A stretch of DNA of 64,000 bases from Eriocheir sinensis. Its lineage: Eukaryota > Arthropoda > Malacostraca > Decapoda > Varunidae. The notes beneath the pieces were generated by a model that saw only the letters and a list, made by a program, of their open reading frames with translations, was not told the DNA's origin and did not search any database. A program made the translations under genes and the position numbers. This document shows positions 60,032 through 64,000 of this stretch, in pieces. Position 1 is the stretch's first letter; the number at the start of each line of letters is the position of its first letter. The stretch covers positions 242,501-306,500 of the forward strand of contig NW_026111631.1 in the NCBI RefSeq assembly GCF_024679095.1. Reading direction: 5' to 3'.

Positions 60032-60246
60032 TTAAGAGAATCCATCGCCAGGACCTTCATGCTATTCAATTTACACATGTTTATGTCTGCTGGAGCCTTG
60101 GGTCCAGCTGCAACACCCACAAGTCCGGATCTGGACCGCGGGCCGCCAGTTGAGTTGGGAAGCCCTGGACTATATGCCGTATATGGTGTACTACAATGCC
60201 AGGCTTATTATACTATGCCCTAGTGAAGTTTTCTATAGTTTCTTAT

Positions 60247-60429
60247 CCCGGAAGCAGCGACGGGCCAAATTTGTGCCGTGATATAAACCCCCAAAAATAG
60301 ATGATACATAATCTGATCACAAATGCATTGATATATTATATTATGGAATGGTTTGTGTGAGGGGTGATTTTTTTTCATTTTTCTCGCTTAGAGGGACCAT
60401 TAAGAAACATGATCCCCGCAGCTACCGGG
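60247..60429 (+). mobile_element. TTAA-type MITE, minimal copy (about one 35-bp unit), TTAT flanks
   Basis: Ends CCCGGAAGCAGC and GCAGCTACCGGG. About one 35-bp unit, then the conserved segment. Both flanks read TTAT (60,243-60,246 and 60,430-60,433) instead of TTAA, so the duplication itself is intact with a variant target. Confidence 0.9.
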
Positions 60430-60586
60430 TTATATATAGTAATATCATATATAATATAACAAAAAATCCAGAAAATGAGTAATTATTTTGTCTCGGCCTT
60501 CTGTGCCTAAGGACAAAAAATTTTGTTACTAATTTTTTACATTCCCACGGGGCCTGTAGCACGTGCTAAATGTGCTACTAGGTTAA

Positions 60587-61224
60587 CCCCTTGAATGTGG
60601 ATTTCCTACAGTTAGACATCACCAAGCTACTGAAATGGAGCAAAAAGTGGCTGCTTACAATTCAATGAAGAAAAATGTAAAGTCCTGCACCATGGGAGGG
60701 GATATCCAGCACACCAATACCACATGGGAAACACTCCACTATCCACCACAGAGGCAGAGAAAGACCTGGGAGTGTATGTTACCAGGCTACCAGTGAAGGG
60801 ATATCCAGCACACCAATACCACATGGGAAACACTCCACTATCCACCACAGAGGCAGAGAAAGACCTGGGACTATATGTTACCAGGCTACCAGTGAAGGGA
60901 TATCCAGCACACCAATACCACATGGGAAACACTCCACTATCCACCACAGAGACAGAGAAAGACCTGGGACTATATGTTACCAGGCTACCAGTGAAGGGAT
61001 ATCCAGCACACCAATACCACATGAGAAACACTCCACTATCCACCACAGAGACAGAGAAAGACATGGGACTATATGTTACCAGGCTACCAGTGAAGGGATA
61101 TCCAGCACACCAATACCACATGGGAAACACTCCACTTTCCACCACAGAGGCAGAGAAAGACCTGGGACTATATCTTACCAGGCTACCAGGGAAGGCCAAA
61201 TCCATGCCAATCACAGCGGAAGGG
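60587..61224 (+). mobile_element. LINE-RT-derived 99-bp array element, middle copy (about 5 units)
   Basis: Flanked by TTAA (60,583-60,586 and 61,225-61,228). Starts CCCCTTGAATGTGG and ends ..CACAGCGGAAGGG. After an RT-like lead (one frameshift near 60,665), five array units follow (60,724-61,190), each with 'HMGNTPLSTTEAEKDLG'-like codons, closing with a partial unit and 'gaaggccaaatccatgccaa'. Confidence 0.92.
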
Positions 61225-61385
61225 TTAAATCGACACTGAGTCACTTGGGGCCATAATGAACTTAGCAATACCCTTATACTGACTCACTATGTTACATAAT
61301 AAGAACCACTACCAGGGCTGCACATATGAATCTTACCAGGGCACACACTAAGAATTATTTGTCCTGGTATAGTGTGGCTAATTCT

Positions 61386-61465
61386 TCTGGCTCCGTGGTG
61401 TAGTGGTTAGCATGCCTACCTATGAATCTGCCAGCCAGGGTTGGGATCCCCCTCCCTGGACAGTC
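61386..61465 (+). mobile_element. tRNA-like sequence, probable SINE head (third type)
   Basis: 'ggctccgtggtgtagtggtt' then 'agcatg' is a good A-box/D-arm and 'cagggttgggatccc' a degenerate B-box/T-arm. The anticodon arm is not a clean stem and the acceptor ends do not pair, so it is not a functional tRNA. No body shared with families A or B follows. Confidence 0.6.
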
Positions 61466-61513
61466 ATTTAATTGTGGATGTACCAAGTGTTAGACCTTAA
61501 TGTATAGCTATCT

Positions 61514-61613
<100 letters not shown>

Positions 61614-61635
61614 TCATCATTTCTCTCCCTTCTCT

Positions 61636-61850
61636 TCCTCCTTCCTTCCTTCCTTCCTTCCCAGTGTTCCTTCGTCCACCCTCAGACCTTCCTTCCTTCC
61701 TTCCTTCTCAGTGTTCCTTCGTCCAGCCTCATACCTTCCTTCCTTCCTTCCCAGTGTTCCTTCGTCCAGCCTCATACCTTCCTTCCTTCCTTTCCAGTGT
61801 TCCTTCATCCAGCCTCATACCTTCCTTCCTTCCTTCCTTCCTTCCTTTTC
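61636..61850. repeat. TTCC-rich minisatellite, unit about 43-48 bp, 4 units
   Basis: 'cagtgttccttcgtccagcc' plus 'tcatac' and a (CTTC)n spacer recurs from about 61,662, 61,709, 61,752 and 61,796. It forms an extended pyrimidine tract just upstream of a candidate acceptor. Confidence 0.9.
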
Positions 61851-61892
61851 ATTGTCATTCTCCCTTGTGATGTTTTCCTTTCCTTCCTCCAG

Positions 61893-61987
61893 TGTGCCCC
61901 TGAGAGCTCCCTGCAGCACAGCGAGTCTCTTCTTGGACGGCTCAGAGGCACAGAAGATGTAGCCAGACTTGCCGGCCAAACCCGAGG
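61893..61987 (+). CDS. Candidate coding exon, unknown product
   Basis: A strong acceptor ('tttccttcctccag') and donor ('CCGAGG/gtgagt') bound 95 bases open in only one phase: 'CAPESSLQHSESLLGRLRGT' then 'EDVARLAGQTRG'. It ends with two bases of an incomplete codon, which the candidate exon at 62,598 completes. The sequence is Ser/Arg/Gly-rich with no domain I recognise. It cannot continue the importin exon directly: the required phase meets a stop. It may be a different gene or a chance exon. Confidence 0.4.
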
Positions 61988-62227
61988 GTGAGTCCACACC
62001 CTGAGACACTTATGTTAGCCTGTCTGTCTGTCTGCCTCAACAACCCTCACCTCGTACAGGAAACTGTTAATTAAAAGATGAGACACTTTTTGTTAGTCTG
62101 TCTACTTAAAATTAGTCTTGTCTTGGTCTGTTTACTTGGTCTAGACACAAAGTAATGACATCAAGATAATTATGGAACAACAATGAGAATAAGTCACACA
62201 CCTGCCCCAAAAATACTCAGACTCATG

Positions 62228-62504
<277 letters not shown>

Positions 62505-62597
62505 CATCCTGCATCTTGCAAGGTCAAGGTTCAGCTTTGGGTTAGTGGCTAGGTAGGTCTTGGGCCGTATTCTTAAATTAAACTTCTGTAACCACAG

Positions 62598-62698
62598 TAA
62601 AAGCAGTGGCTCATGTTCATCAAAACAAGCAAAGAGAGATCGTCTTCGCTGCCCCACCAGGGGCACAAGCCCACCTGGACCCCCACGGATCCCAACAG
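62598..62698 (+). CDS. Candidate coding exon, unknown product, phase-matched to 61,893
   Basis: The acceptor 'tctgtaaccacag' has a weak pyrimidine tract and the donor reads 'CCAACAG/gtgatt'. With the one-base carry-over expected from the previous candidate exon it reads '[20 protein letters not shown]' then '[14 protein letters not shown]', Ser/Lys/Arg/Pro-rich as in a disordered linker. A second phase is also open, so the reading frame depends on the upstream exon. Confidence 0.35.
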
Positions 62699-62709
62699 GT
62701 GATTCTCCA

Positions 62710-63350
62710 TATCTACCAATAAATCTTCCCTTGTGTAATGATAGGCTAGGTCAAGTTATGTATTAGATTAGGTGTAGGCATGTTTGGGTGCCAGGTGGAG
62801 ACCCAATAATGCTGTCCTTAGTAAATAAATAGTGACGAGTTGAAGTTCAATAGTCACTCCGTAATGTTTATGACACATTTTACATATAGCTACCATTTGC
62901 AGTGGCTATGAAATGAGTACTAAAATCAACAATTCCATCTCATAGAAAAAAGCCTCCTGAACACGATGGTGTATACAGATTTTCATAAAACGCCAAATAA
63001 GTGAAGCACGGAACTATTTATAAAACATTTCACATCATCCCCTCGGGGGGGGTGCGAGGGTAAACTGGTTTGTGGGCCTCGTTGCCTTGACAACCCTCGC
63101 CTCGCCTTGCTTTTCGTGTAATAATAATCCTTGATATGCACTTATTCACAACGTCGCAGTGAGTGAATGAGTCTTAATTGCTTCCAAGGATAGCCTACTG
63201 ATGTCCTTTTAATAAACATGGCATCATTATAGTCACCTGGCCATGTTTGGGTTCGTGCTAATCACAGTATCTTTCCTTTTTAATAGTATCACAAGTATCC
63301 TTTGTTTCATTTTCCATTAATCTGATATTTTCTTTATGTTTTCACAATTC
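62710..63350. other. Putative intronic DNA, nothing recognised
   Basis: No repeat relatives or coding signals identified. Confidence 0.35.
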
Positions 63351-63353
63351 AGT

Positions 63354-63574
63354 GTCCAACGATTATCTTCCTGAACGTGCCTGTACATTTGCAGGAGGCT
63401 TACATAACTGAATCTTATAGATCTTGGCCTCCTCTTTCCAATGGTGCCTTTGTTTTGTAGCTGTGATGAATAGTTTTTGAGATAGAGCGGTTAAGAGAGA
63501 TCCCTCTCCCCTGCTGGGCTGCCCGAGCGCACCTTGGGGGACAGTCTCGTTGTGAGCACTCAGCAAGGAAAGGG
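63354..63574 (-). mobile_element. CCCTTTCCTTGC-type TTAA element, truncated copy
   Basis: The right end '..agcaaggaaaggg' is followed by TTAA (63,575-63,578). Read on the minus strand it matches the first about 200 bases of the nested element at 55,516 ('gggcagccca', 'aaaactattcatcacagcta', 'accattggaaagaggagg'). The other end is lost near 63,354. Confidence 0.85.
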
Positions 63575-63578
63575 TTAA

Positions 63579-63835
63579 AGGGATGGTGCTGAAAACAGGA
63601 ACAGCAGATACTGTGCCGGCAACAGGAACGGGGTGCGAGCCTCGGCAGCTTGTATGCTCTCCTGGACGTGACTGACTCACGTTCACCCTCCATCTTGGAC
63701 GATACATCGGGTTAGCTTCCCTTCGGTGCCTCAAGAATAGGGAAACTGTGGCTGCTAAACCCTGGTGCCAAGCCTGCACCTCCAGCATAATAACTGCTTG
63801 AGGGAGTCTCCCTAACAACCGTAACACAGTGATTC
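63579..63835. other. Balanced-composition segment, unassigned
   Basis: GC-balanced, without repeat relatives in the window. A minus-strand frame (about 63,827-63,600) starts at an ATG and is open for 70-plus codons but resembles no family I know. Confidence 0.25.
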
Positions 63836-63854
63836 GTGTTTTGTGTCATTTATC

Positions 63855-64000
63855 ATTGATATTTGTTAGTAAAATTACTTTTATTTTGTATAAAATAACA
63901 GCTATAATGTTTTCTGGTAATATTTGGGTGGGATATGGGACGCATTAATGGTATTCATATTAATTTCAATGGAGGGGACTTTTGTTTTGGTTTACGAGTG
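63855..64000. mobile_element. Tigger/pogo-like MITE, cut by the window edge
   Basis: 'tagtaaaattactttta', 'gggatatgggacgcat' and 'ttttgttttggtttacgagt' match in order the element at 49,850-49,985. It continues past the end of the window. Confidence 0.78.

Noticed and set aside
63363..63827. 154-residue minus-strand gene at the right edge
   Set aside because: Its second half lies within a TTAA-type element relic and the first half resembles no known family, so I left it as unassigned sequence.

Overview
The window is repeat-dominated nuclear DNA from an invertebrate, most likely a decapod crustacean and possibly a crab. This is inferred from three things: very long dinucleotide microsatellites (AG, GT and AT runs of 140-424 bp), abundant CR1-type LINE debris with tRNA-derived SINEs and TTAA/TA-target MITEs, and one clear animal exon with splice signals. 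No prokaryotic gene, CRISPR array, rRNA or functional tRNA is seen. Most long open frames are translations of microsatellites or minisatellites and are not genes.

Layout. 1-30,250: almost no recognisable genes. It holds strongly purine- or pyrimidine-skewed DNA with degenerate tandem repeats (about 145, 155, 33, 23, 63, 124, 180 and 139 bp), long microsatellites, a 1.43-kb tandem duplication (about 9,064-11,971), one SINE (18,799) and a decayed CR1-like fragment (25,640-26,390, minus). A few GC-richer islands (17,180, 19,650, 21,360, 28,225) could be regulatory.

30,260-35,820: a near full-length CR1-type LINE (plus strand). ORF1 is intact, with a zinc-knuckle-like N-terminus and an SGNH/GDSL esterase-like domain. 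ORF2 (endonuclease plus reverse transcriptase) is broken by an 821-bp hAT-like MITE with an 8-bp target duplication and by two small frameshifts.

35,990-64,000: apparently the intronic space of one or more plus-strand host genes. The exon at 43,990-44,095 encodes the importin-beta-binding domain of an importin alpha (karyopherin alpha). A possible first coding exon lies at 35,998-36,160. Two phase-compatible candidate exons of unknown identity lie at 61,893-61,987 and 62,598-62,698. The rest is nested mobile DNA: two tRNA-derived SINE families (A and B), LINE fragments, TA-target MITEs, a solo LTR inside a MITE, and TTAA-flanked elements with CCC...GGG ends.

The most unusual content is the set of TTAA-flanked elements that carry minisatellites. 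One family has a 35-bp array whose copy number differs from one copy to the next. Another carries a 99-bp (33-codon) array derived from a piece of a LINE reverse transcriptase, seen as 2, about 5 and about 25 units at three loci with the same array entry junction. Family assignments rest on termini, target duplications and motifs read by eye; no database search was possible.
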